Made by a program: the position numbers and the translations under genes
DNA from: Pseudopithomyces maydicus
Taxonomy: Eukaryota; Ascomycota; Dothideomycetes; Pleosporales; Didymosphaeriaceae
Direction: 5' to 3'
DNA length: 64,000 nt
Assembly (NCBI GenBank): GCA_026873275.1
Contig: JANTUC010000013.1
Span: 310,001 to 374,000, forward strand
The notes under the pieces: generated by a model
The model's input: the letters and a program-made list of their open reading frames with translations, nothing else
Database searches by the model: none
Told to the model about the DNA's origin: nothing
Shown here: positions 54,311 through 64,000 of the stretch, in pieces
How positions within the stretch are numbered: position 1 is the first letter of the stretch
How the letters are laid out: every line of letters begins with the position of its first letter

Positions 54311-57300
54311 ATGGCTCCCGCTGCCACTGCCTCTCACACGGCGAAGAACGTCAAGGCCGAGAACTCCAAGTCTCTCAAGGTCCTCGAGGAGCTGCTCGGC
54401 AAGCTGAACATCTCCAAGGCCCAGGATGAGATCAACTCGGCTGCGCTCGACATCGCCACCTTCATCAACGGCGACATTGAGGAGGGCGATGCGCCCGTAA
54501 AGTACGTTGCGACCCCACCACCTGGATGCGACACCATGCTAACAATCTTTGCAGGGCCGTTGAGCTGCTCAGGAAGCAGTTGGGCAACCGCAAGGATGCC
54601 GTCGTCCGTGAGCGCGCTCTGGACGCCATCCGTGCCATCGCCCAGCACGCCACCGTCTCCCCCGCCGTCGAGCCCTACCTCGTCTCTCTTCTGCCCGATA
54701 CCCTCAACGCCGTTGCCGACAAGATGAGCTCCGTCAAGGTCGCTGCCCAGACCGCCTCCGAGGCCATCGTCACCGCTGCGAACCCCAACGCCGTCAAGGC
54801 CATCATCCCCCACATCATCCGCTCGCTCGAGGCAACCCTCAAGTGGCCCGAGAAGATCACCGATCTTAAGTGCATCGAGATCCTCACCAAGAGCGCTCCT
54901 GCTCAGCTCGCTTTCCGCGTGCCCGACCTGATCCCCGTCATCTCCGGTGCCATGTGGGATACCAAGGCTGAGGTCAAGAAGGCTGCTTACGCCACCATGG
55001 AGACTCTTTGCGGCCTCATCTCCAACAAGGATATCGAGCGCTTCATTCCCGAGCTCATCAAGTGTATCGCCAAGCCTGAGAACGTCCCCGAGACCGTTCA
55101 CTTGCTCGGTGCCACCACTTTCGTCACTGATGTCCACGAGCCCACCCTCGCCATCATGGTTCCCCTGCTTGAGCGTGGTCTCGTCGAGCGCGAGACTGCC
55201 ATCAAGCGTAAGTCGGCCGTCATCGTCGACAACATGTGCAAGCTTGTCGAGGACCCCCAGATTGTCGCCGCTTTCTTGCCCAAGCTGATGCCCGCGCTTG
55301 AGAAGAACCACGACAACTTGGCTGACCCCGAGGCCCGTGAGAAGACCAAGCAGGCTTTGGACACTCTCGTCCGTGTTGGTCACGTCGAGAACGGCAAGAT
55401 CCCCGAGATCTCCAAGGTCGGTGACATCAGCACTGTTGCCGCTCACCTCAAGGACGTTGTTCCCGGCAGCGTCAGCCTCGACAAGTTCGGCCCCATCATT
55501 GAGTACATTGGTGCTATTGGTGGACAGCTCCTTGACGAGAAGGACTACGAGCCCTTCAACTGGCAGGCCAACATTGGTCCCTTCCTTGCTGTCATCGTCG
55601 GTGACGAGCAGGCCAAGGACCTCGTTGACAACCTCCGCAAGCGTGCCATCCCCGGCGCTGCTGCTGAGGACGCTGTTGAGCCCGATGAGGAGGAGGGCGA
55701 GGATCTCTGCAACTGCACATTCAACTTGGCCTACGGTGCTAAGATCCTGCTCAACCAGACTCACCTTCGCTTGAAGCGTGGTCAGCGTTACGGTCTCCTC
55801 GGCCCCAACGGTTCCGGAAAGACCACCCTCATGCGCGCTATCAACAACGAGCAGGTCGAGGGTTTCCCCAAGCAGAACGAGGTCAAGACCGTGTACGTCG
55901 AGCACGATCTCGACTCTGCCGACACTGAGCAGACCGTTATTGAGTGGACCATGAAGAAGCTCCAGTCCGTCGGCATCACCAAGCCCCAGGATGAGGTCGA
56001 GAAGACCCTCGTCGAGTTCGGTTTCGTCGCGGAGCAGCTCAACCAGCCCATCACCTCTCTCTCTGGTGGTTGGAAGATGAAGCTCGCTCTTGCCCGTGCT
56101 GTGTTCGAGGAGCCCGATATTCTGCTTCTTGACGAGCCCACCAACCACTTGGACGTCAAGAACGTTAAGTGGCTCGAGGACTACCTTACCTCTTCCCCTT
56201 GCACATCCATTGTCATTTCCCACGACAGCAAGTTCTTGAACAACGTCATCCAGCACGTCATTCACTACGAGCGCTTCAAGCTTAAGCGTTACCGTGGTAA
56301 CCTCGACGCTTTCGTCAAGCGTGTGCCCTCTGCTCGTTCCTACCACGAGCTCGGTGCCTCCGAGATGGAGTTCAAGTTCCCTGAGCCCGGTTTCCTTGAG
56401 GGTGTCAAGACCAAGGCCAAGGCCATCGTCCGTGTCAACAACATGAGCTTCCAGTACCCCGGCACCTCCAAGCCCCAGATCTCCGAGATCTCCTTCCAGT
56501 GCTCGCTCGGATCCCGTATTGCCGTCATTGGTCCCAACGGTGCCGGAAAGTCCACTCTCGTCAACGTCCTGACTGGTGAACTTATCCCCACCTCTGGTGA
56601 CGTCTACCAGCACGAGAACATCCGTATCGCCTACATCAAGCAGCACGCTTTCGCTCACATTGACCACCACTTGGACAGCACCCCCTCTGAGTACATTCAG
56701 TGGCGTTTCCAGACTGGTGAGGACCGTGAGACCATGGACCGTGCCAACAAGATCGTCACCGAGGAGGACGAGAAGGCCATGGACAAGATCTACAAGATCG
56801 AGGGCACCCAGCGTCGCGTCATCGGTATCCACTCCCGTAGGAAGTTCAAGAACTCGTACGAGTACGAGTGCTCGTTCGCCCTCGGTGAGAACGTTGGCAT
56901 GAAGAACGAGAAGTGGACTCCCATGATGACTGCCGACAACGCATGGATCCCCCGTAACGAGATCCTCGCCACCCACGCCAAGATGGTCGCCGAAGTCGAT
57001 CAGAAGGAGGCCCTTGCCAGCGGTCAGTTCCGTCCCCTTGTCCGCAAGGAGATCGAGCAGCACTGCGCCAACTTCGGTCTCGACGCCGAGTTGGTTTCCC
57101 ACTCGCGCATGCGCGGTCTGTCCGGTGGCCAGCGTGTCAAGGTCGTCCTTGCCGCTTGCTCGTGGCAGCGTCCTCACTTGATCGTCCTCGACGAGCCTAC
57201 CAACTACCTTGACCGTGACTCGCTCGGTGCCCTTTCCAAGGCCATCAAGAGCTTCGAGGGTGGTGTCATCATCATCACTCACTCTGCTGAGTTCACCAAG

Positions 57301-57613
57301 GATCTTACCGAGGAAGTCTGGGCCGTCGTTGACGGTAAGATGACTCCTTCGGGCCACAACTGGGTCCAGGGACAAGGTTCCGGCCCCCGTTTGGCTGAGA
57401 AGGGCGAGGAGGAGGAGAAGTTCGATGGTAAGTCACATCCCGACCCAACCAACATTATTATATTGTGCTAACTGTCTTCGAGCGATGGGAAATAAAATAG
57501 CCGGCACCGAAAAGAAGAAGAAGCTCTCGTCCGCTGAGATGCGTAAGAAGAAGAAGGAGCGCATGGCCCGCCGCAAGCGTGGTGAGGAGGTCTTCTCCGA
57601 TGAGGACGACTAG
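54311..57613 (+). CDS. YEF3: translation elongation factor 3 (EF-3, ABC-F ATPase)
   Basis: Fungal-specific ribosomal ATPase that aids release of deacylated tRNA from the E site. Exons: 54311-54501, 54555-57427, 57501-57613; 1058 aa. Order: N-terminal HEAT repeats (to about 315), four-helix region, ABC1 (Walker A GPNGSGKTTL, signature LSGGWKMKLALAR, Walker B ILLLDEPTNHLD), ABC2 (Walker A GPNGAGKSTL, signature LSGGQRVKVVLAA, Walker B LIVLDEPTNYLD) with a chromodomain-like insertion between its halves, and a Lys-rich tail (KKKKERMARRKRGEE). The last, short exon carries only this basic ribosome-binding tail. Codon use is strongly biased to C-ending codons, typical of very high expression. Intact. 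Confidence 0.98.
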
Positions 57614-58696
57614 ATGCTCGACGACAGATGGTAATGACATGTTTTGCATGGAATGCTTTATGAACAAAAAGTTTCGAGTACAGTTTGTCTCATGGATGGC
57701 GTTATGATCGATACCTTGTAGATCTGATAGATTTGGCTGGGACATATGTTGTGTTCTTCAGCGGATTAATGAAAAATTCACACTTCAATACGCGTGCAAG
57801 CTGCGGCATGACCTCAGGTGCTCAGGTGTAGAGGTCCTTACTGCGTTAGTTGTAAATATGGAATGATGCAACAGGTGCTGAGTGATGAACGTTCGTGTCA
57901 CGTGACCGACGCCAAGCCCGGTCTTTTGCCGATGACGTCCGTCGCCCACCCTAAACGCTCTACTTTGGACAAGAGGGTTCTAAGATTCAGCTTTCTCTCA
58001 TGTGATGGGACGGGATCAGCTAGATCATATGTAATTTATCTCGCCATACACGGCTGTGTTGCTCCAGGATGGATAGACTCTATTTCGCTGATCGTTTACT
58101 ATGTCACTCGCATATATCTACGCTTGCTCGATCAAAATGAAGACCGCATTGAAAGTACTGATGCAGTTAGATTCATGCAGTCTGCAGCCGAACACTTCAA
58201 AATGCGCTGCATTGCCACCTCTGCGGTGCGCCTTCACTATTGCGGCATCAATAGTCTGATAAGCACCTCCTACCACCAACAGGCATGCCATTGACTGCCA
58301 GTTAGCAGTTTTGAGACTGCTTCCGCCTATATTCTAGCTATATCAAAATCACCTAGACATGAACTTGGACAAGAGGGCGAGTATACCCAGGCACACCGGA
58401 AATGTTGATGATCTAGGAAGGGTCTCAACATCTTCCTCCATGCAGGATGAACATCATGTTCTGCATGTTCAACAGCTATGACCTTGCATACCATCACGTT
58501 GCTACACGCACGGTTGGCTGTATGGCCAGCTAGACATACCCATGGCACCGGGCCGCCTTAGTGACCTGCCAATCAAACGCCATTCCAGCACGAAGCATTG
58601 CCATGAACGCGAAGTCATATATACCGCATCTTCACTTCCATATATGTTTCAAGAGATCTTGTGCGCATCGCCTCCCTTTTTTCGCACGCCCGCATT
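57614..58696. other. intergenic, 1.1 kb
   Basis: EF-3 3' flank and promoter of the chitin-binding gene. Short unsupported frames only (for example 57818-58294 plus). Confidence 0.45.
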
Positions 58697-60944
58697 ATGC
58701 TTCACCTCCTTCTGGTATTCGTCTCCATCCCGCTCATCACCGCAGATCTCCTCGCCGGAGATGACGGCGCTTGCGGTGCGAAGGCCGGTTTAACTTGCGC
58801 AGGCAGCGCCTTTGGTAATTGCTGCTCGCCGTGGAACTTTTGCGGTTCGAGCGATGTTCATTGTGGCGTTGGCTGTCAGCCGGAATACGGCGACTGCGAT
58901 GAGAACGACGAGTTTAAGGATACCAACATCTCGCTGGATGGATCGTGCGGGTTTAAAAGTGGATATACGTGCGCTGGAAGCGTGTATGGTGATTGTTGTT
59001 CGTCGTACGGATTTTGTGGTAAAACTGAGGTGCACTGCGGTATGTCGTTGTACAAAGCGTATTTGCCGATGTTGAGGAAGGAACGAACTGACCGATGAAA
59101 GGTACCGGGTGCTCTGCCGAGTTTGGAGCGTGTTGGGACAATGAATACGGGAAGGACTGGGATAGTGGAGATGATAGGACTTGGGACGACGAAGACGAAG
59201 AGGACTATGTTGCGAAGCCGACCATGGGGTATGCGACTCCCCCACGTGGTCTAAGCCGATTCCATCTGAAAAACCTAAGATAACATCTTCAGGCCGGCCG
59301 AAAATACATACGTCTAGCTGGACCAGCTTGTTGCTGATGACTGAACGAATTTCATGGCCTAGTCATCCGCCAGCTTCTTCGAGCCAGTGGACAACAACGA
59401 CGAAGTCTTCAAGTCACACCACTTCGATCTATTCATCCGTACAGGCTTCTAAGAAAACCTCAACCGAGTCTTCCCCGATCCCTTCGAGTACTGCCGCTTC
59501 TTCTTCATCTAGTAGCACTGTGATGCCTCAGCCATCTAGCTCAGAGACGCTACCTTCCAGCAAATCTTCTAACTCCCTGTCATCTATTTGGAGTCCCCCG
59601 GTCATAGCTTCCAGCCTGCCCCGTACTTTTAAAAGCCAATGGCCATCTCTTTCGAGCTACAGCGTTTCAGCCACGAGCAAGATTACCTCTTCTCCGTATA
59701 TCAGCTGGACCGTACCATCGCTCCTATCTTCCACGCCTGGTGTGCCACCACTAACGTCTCCAACCTCTTCTACTGCTCCTTCTAGTTGGACTACCAGCTC
59801 TACGTTGTCTTCCAAATCGTCAGCTACTCAGACCCTGATACTTTCCTCGGCTAGCTCTCACAGTGTTCCTAGTGGCACAGTGTCATCGTCATCGTCTACT
59901 ATAGGCAATACTGTCAGCAGCGATACACGTCTTTCTTCGTCTACAGCTATTGCTAGTAGCAGCAGCAGTGCATCGCCTATTCTACCCTCTATTGCAAGTA
60001 GTAGCACAACCACACTGGTCTCAACAACTTTGGTCTCCAGCAGTTCAGCAGTGGCGACGACGCAATCAATTGCCACGACAAGCCTACTTACATCTAATCT
60101 AATAATCGGTATTACAGCAAACACACAGACGCCATTAATACCAATACCAAGCACCGCACCACCTCTCATATCTAGTCCGAGCGTTTCAAATCCAGCCACG
60201 CTCACGAATTCCATCATCAATCTCACCCCAGCACCGAGCTCAACATCATCGAGGAGCTTGAGTGTCATAGCACTTCCCTTATCATCGTTGAGTACAACTG
60301 CCTCGTCAGTAGCCCCATCGCCTTCTATCTCTATCCCGAATCCACCCACAGGAGCTGTAATCAAGTGTACCTCCTTCCGTTTATCCACTGGTGCAAACAT
60401 AATCCGAAACCCCTCCTTCAACCAAACACTCGACCCTTGGAAAAAGTCCATTTCCGGTAACTGGGGATATATCGGCACTACCTTTGGTCCCCCAGACCTA
60501 CGCTCTTTCCACGCTAGAGCCATCGGTTCAGGCACCGACATCGTGATCCTTGAGCAAGATAACCTCATTTTTCCCGCGGATACCGCCCAACTCAAATGCT
60601 CAATCTATGTCAGGGCAAGCAAACAAGGCGTCAAGTGTGCGGAGGGGTCGGTGGGATTCCAGGTCGTCGTGGGTGGTGTCATGTGTGCGAGCTTGAGGAT
60701 CAGCAATGAGGCCGACTTTGTGGAGGACGCAACGGTGGACTATACGACGGCGAGGCAGGTGCTCAGAGTAGCTCTCAATGGACAGGCTGAGGTTCGATTA
60801 GAAGACGGCGACGTTAATGGGGATGTGAAGATTATAGTAGATGCAAAGGGTGGGAGTGAGACGGCTCCAGTGGACGTGTGGATTGATGATGTGGTGGTAA
60901 GGCCAGTGTATAAAAAATGTGTAGCGTGGGCATTAGTAGAGTAA
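58697..60944 (+). CDS. chitin-binding, Ser/Thr-rich cell-wall-type protein, with one-base frameshift
   Basis: Exon 1 58697-59039, 62-nt intron, exon 2 59102-60944. Signal peptide MLHLLLVFVSIPLITADLLA. Two hevein-type chitin-binding domains (ChtBD1) in tandem: ACGAKAGLTCAGSAFGNCCS...FCGSSDVHCGVGC and SCGFKSGYTCAGSVYGDCCS...FCGKTEVHCG, the second split by the intron and ending GTGC. Then an acidic Asp/Glu stretch, a 350-residue Ser/Thr-rich mucin-like region, and a C-terminal beta-sandwich-like domain with NIIRNPSFNQTLDPWKKSI and WIDDVVVRPVY (CBM_4_9-like). At 59239-59243 (five C) the frame slips by one: TMGYATPP is followed in the next frame by TWSKPIPS. One missing C restores 728 aa. It is probably wall-bound; chitin binding is known for the domain. 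Confidence 0.83.
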
Positions 60945-61203
60945 TTATATCGTTTTAGCTTTCATGGAACATTCTACAGGGAAATCAATCGATACTTGGT
61001 GATGCCGCGCTCTATTCACCTGGGTATACGCACGGCCCCTTCCTTGTATAACACTAGGTGGTGCCTTCCCAAGATAACTACGCCCCACTAGCTCCTTCTG
61101 CTTCCACTTCACGCTCCACGCTCAACTCCATCTTGGGCCCAAAAAGCCCACTCTTTCCCAATAAGACGCCATCACCGATCGCGCAGGTACTGTCCCGTCC
61201 GTC

Positions 61204-63007
61204 ATGGAGAGCATATTCAACGACCACGGCGTGCCGCATCTGACAACTCCAAATTCAGGCCTGCCAGCTGCATCCGTACCCCATCTCGGTAGCACCTTCC
61301 ACAAAAACGGAGTACCAAGACTGGGCTCTCCAAATCCCTGCCTCCCACACTTTTTTGGCCTCGCGTGTGCGATGAATCTCCAGCCATTGTCATCTGGGCT
61401 TTTGAGCAATGCGGAAAATGGGGAAGAGGTACGTTGAAGAAATTGATCATTTTATGGAGAGATGATAACGTGTGTAGAACGACGAAGAGTTGTACAGCAC
61501 CGCACCGAGCAGCCCGATTGTCGACTCGGATGGAGACTTAGATGATGAGTCTTTCAGCTTCCAGCTTCCTGGTTCCTCTGGTGTGGCTACAGTCGATGCC
61601 TATCGTGTGATTGACCTTGGAGAAGTAGAAGACAGTTTTTCAATCTCCACGTCCACTGATACCCGTGGTTCGGTGGTCGAGAGTGCCCGCGAAGATGATT
61701 CACGTGTCGACAGCGCGAGCGCGAGCGAGAGCGGGAGCGGGAGCGAGAATGAGAACGAGAACGAGAACAAGAATGAGAACGAGAACGAGAACGAGAACAA
61801 GAATGAGAACGAGAACGAGAATGAGAAAGAGAACGAAAGCGATAACGACAGCGACTGTGAGGCAGCCGCAGTTGCGCTGCTCGATTCCGATACTTTGGGT
61901 CTTATGTGCTCTCTGAGTAACATCAGCGTTGCATCTTTTCACGACGAAGCTTCAGCCATTCCACTTCCTGAGTCGTCTCCCCCGACACCCTCAGCATCTT
62001 CAAGCCTTGACAGTACTTGCGATAATGGTCTTGACGTAAGCGATGCATCAACTATGAATGGCGAAGATGGATCAGGTGCGCTTATTCTCCACTCTCAAAC
62101 TCTCTGCGAAACTGCCGAAGACTCCTGCCGCATGGACGGCGCCAAAGGTTCCTCCAGCTACAACGCTTCTACCGAGGTATGGAGAATGCCAAATGAAGAC
62201 GACGAGAATGAGGACTATCTGAATCGCTTCTTCAAACACCACTTCTTCTCATATGATGCAAATAATAAGACCTGGATGCTCGATCAGTCAAAGTGTCCGG
62301 AGCCTGTTGTACTGCATAGTGTCAACAAGCACGGACAAGTCTTCAGCAAGTCAGAACAGGTTCCAGGATTGAAAGCCTGCAGTGCTGGCGTCGGAGATGA
62401 AAGCGTCGTTGTCTTGGGTTGGGACAATTTAGCGGTGTGGCACCGAGCCAGCGAGGTCAAAGTAGCCAGCTTCTCCAAATCTTCGGGCCTGTATGTTCTC
62501 GAGACCGCCCGGAAATTCGAGTTCGCGATGTACTCGCATCTCGCAAGTGTGCGACAGAAGAAGCCCACGCAGGACCTCAAACACTTCCACGGCTTTTATC
62601 TCGTGCACTGCGGACGCGCTAGGAAAGGCTCGGGGAACCATTCAGTCAAGGATTGGGTTATCGGTGGGGATATTCAAACTGTTATGTCGATGGATATCGG
62701 TGAAGGTCCCGTTCCTGGCCTTCTGGCAGGCACGTTGAAGTTTGCAGGAGTGGAGTGGACGTTGTTGATGGCGCGTCAGTCTATCATGATTAAGGCATAC
62801 CTCGAGGGAACAGACTGGAAGACAATCCCCATCATCGATTACGGCACTAACTACCGACACCTCTCCTATCGTATGAACGACTCATCAGGTGAGGAGAGTA
62901 CTGGTTCTTTCCACTTCGATTCTTACTCCTTCACATCGTTTTGGGGTGAAGGATCTTTTCCGCTAACCTTCGGAACTACCGTTGCGCTGCAGGGCTTTGA
63001 GTGTTAG
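61204..63007 (+). CDS. acidic low-complexity repeat protein, unknown function
   Basis: Two exons (61204-61428 and 61478-63007), 49-nt intron, 584 aa. The N-terminus has two related units (GVPHLTTPNSGLP and GVPRLGSPNPCLP). The middle (about residues 130-205) has alternating Ser-X then a Glu-Asn/Lys-Asn repeat, from a GAGAAC hexanucleotide minisatellite, and is intrinsically disordered. The C-terminal 330 residues look folded, with FFKHHFFSYDANNKTWMLDQ, LGWDNLAVWH, FHGFYLVHCGRA and DWVIGGDIQTVMSMDIGEGP, and end in ALQGFEC. No family recognised. No signal peptide, so probably intracellular. Confidence 0.72.
61715..61860 (+). repeat. coding minisatellite (AGCGAG then GAGAAC hexanucleotides)
   Basis: A run of degenerate hexamers encoding Ser-Ala/Ser-Glu/Ser-Gly pairs, then GAGAAC units grouped into higher-order blocks of about 24-30 bases separated by AAGAAT. 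All in frame within the acidic protein; likely length-variable. Confidence 0.85.
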
Positions 63008-63480
63008 GGAATGATATCACGGGCCTTGGATAAAAGAGTTGTTATTGGAGTCTACTTCAGAGGGTAGTGTTGAAGGATAGCTCTGATATTTGAACCTTTT
63101 GAACGATAGCATGATGGCCGGCTAGGTAATTATGCTCTACGATCTGGAGTGTACAGTACACCTTCAATCACGGTGGCGGCAAGTTCAAACATTTTCATAG
63201 CGGCATGGGTTCATACAAACATAACAAATTGGTGTTCAGATTTTATGGTGGTTTTGAGAAATTATTGTATTAGTGTGATAATGTTGCAAAAATATCGGAT
63301 GCATGGCTCTGGAGTACACAACAAATTTGAGGAGTTACTCCCCAGGGATCCAAACCCTAGACCTTTCACCTTGGAGTTCCATGTCCTGTTCGCAGTGATC
63401 TAGTTTGTCATCCACGAACTTACTTAGCCTCTATCATTCTGCCATGCAGAAACACCCTCAGTCTCAAGAAGGATCTTGTT
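63008..63480. other. short intergenic region between convergent genes
   Basis: AT-rich 3' flanks of the acidic-repeat gene and the zinc-finger gene. Small frame 63149-63403 plus is unsupported. Confidence 0.45.
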
Positions 63481-64000
63481 CTACTTCTTCTTGCATGCGT
63501 AAACATTGTGCCCGAGTTCCTTGCAGTTGTAGCATACGTGGCGCCTCATGCATTTGCCAAACTGACACCCTTCTCGATCCTTATTGTGGAATGGACAAAG
63601 TGAACCTGCATTATTAGTATCGACCCAACCAGAGGATATGAGGACATACTGGTTTGGTACTACGGCGCGGCCTGGCAGACGAGGCCCAGTCGGCACTTCG
63701 ACGGAGGAGCTGGTTATTGGCGTTGGCAACATTGGTACCGGTACAAACATTGGTTCTAGTGGATTAGCGGAAGGCGTGATCTCTATGTTTGCCGGATGCC
63801 CTTTGCTCTGGTCAGCCGCTTGCCTGCGCAAAGTCGCCGCCCTGAGGTTCTCCATAAATTTGGCTTGGATATCCTCCTTGATCTGGGCATCCTTCGCCTC
63901 CTCTTCGGCCTTTGTCTCGATGGCAGCCTTCTTATCTAGACACAACTTGACTAATTCTGCAGTCTGTGCTTGGTCCTTGCCTTCGATGGCAGCCTTCTCA
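63481..64000 (-). CDS. zinc-finger protein, CCCH plus CCHC knuckle, 5' end outside the window
   Basis: The frame is open to the window edge, so the gene continues beyond 64000; the stop is at 63481. The visible 170 residues begin with a Lys/Glu/Ala-rich helix (EKAAIEGKDQAQTAELVKL, with a second similar unit KKAAIETKAEEEAKDAQI), probably a coiled coil, then a Pro-rich linker (FVPVPMLPTPITSSSVEVPT), and two metal sites near the C-terminus: a CCCH finger (C-x9-C-x4-C-x3-H, from CPFHNKDREGCQFGKCMRRH) and a CCHC zinc knuckle CYNCKELGHNVYAC, then KKK and the stop. Both motifs bind RNA in known proteins, so an RNA-binding or mRNA-processing role is inferred. A retroviral-type gag is unlikely, as no other retroelement feature adjoins. 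Confidence 0.65.
   Translation of the reverse strand, partial: EKAAIEGKDQAQTAELVKLCLDKKAAIETKAEEEAKDAQIKEDIQAKFMENLRAATLRRQAADQSKGHPANIEITPSANPLEPMFVPVPMLPTPITSSSVEVPTGPRLPGRAVVPNQYVLISSGWVDTNNAGSLCPFHNKDREGCQFGKCMRRHVCYNCKELGHNVYACKKK

Noticed and set aside
54334..57375. A 1013-codon open frame antisense to EF-3
   Set aside because: It mirrors the EF-3 exons exactly. Strong C-ending codon bias in EF-3 removes stop codons from the opposite strand; the translation is Leu/Val/Gly/Asp-rich without domains.
1..64000. tRNA, 5S rRNA and transposon signatures
   Set aside because: Scanning for T-loop GTTCRA motifs with matching A boxes, terminal inverted repeats and reverse-transcriptase motifs turned up no consistent candidate; a tRNA scan could still find one.
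63481..64000. Retrotransposon gag for the zinc-knuckle gene
   Set aside because: A CCHC knuckle alone is not enough; it is paired with a CCCH finger, and no protease, reverse transcriptase or long terminal repeat is visible, although the upstream part is outside the window.

Overview
This window is nuclear DNA from a filamentous ascomycete (Pezizomycotina; a Dothideomycete-like fungus is my guess, not a proof). Evidence: short GT-AG introns of about 45-75 nt in most genes, CTAAC/CTGAC-type branch sites, fungus-only families (EF-3, Zn2Cys6 regulator, RTA1-like protein, Egh16-like secreted protein), and gene density of about one per 2.4 kb. I describe 27 protein genes, two of them weak candidates and one cut by the window edge. 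I found no rRNA, tRNA, CRISPR array or transposon.

Layout. 0-27 kb is mostly housekeeping and GC-rich: a degenerate dual-specificity phosphatase, a cytosolic-PLA2-type lipase, a secreted two-repeat crystallin-like protein, exocyst Exo70, a Cdc3/AspB-type septin, a Pom33/TMEM33-type ER/pore membrane protein, a cyclin-like protein, glycogen phosphorylase, a Yip1-family Golgi protein and a copper amine oxidase. 27-47.6 kb is lower in GC and looks accessory: an Egh16/GAS1-like secreted protein, a ketopantoate-reductase-like enzyme, an RTA1-like 7-TM protein, a Zn2Cys6 regulator, an alpha/beta hydrolase, a 702-aa secreted orphan, a 282-aa secreted orphan, a fasciclin-domain surface protein, a 704-aa membrane orphan and a RING-type protein. 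48-57.6 kb returns to core genes (GPI inositol deacylase BST1 and elongation factor 3). 58.7-64 kb holds a chitin-binding mucin-like wall protein, an acidic repeat protein and the 3' part of a zinc-finger gene.

How genes may work together. Exo70, the septin, the Yip1-family protein and Bst1 all serve polarised secretion and surface delivery, but there is no sign they form a linked unit. The RTA1-like gene and the Zn2Cys6 gene are divergent over a shared 0.6-kb promoter, with the alpha/beta hydrolase directly downstream of the regulator; this is the best candidate for a small co-regulated export/detoxification group.

The most striking pattern is technical or mutational. Five genes (Exo70, cyclin-like, amine oxidase, Egh16-like, chitin-binding) are each out of frame by exactly one missing base at a short G or C run, and the ketopantoate-reductase-like gene is shifted at a CT dinucleotide run. 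In each case both sides stay open and, after allowing for one base, the total coding length is a multiple of three. Systematic base undercalls in the assembly explain this best, so I annotate these as genes with suspected frameshifts rather than pseudogenes. Exon-level reading also recovered parts that simple ORF reading misses: a zinc cluster spread over three exons with a 19-nt microexon, and a 4-nt first exon in the septin gene.
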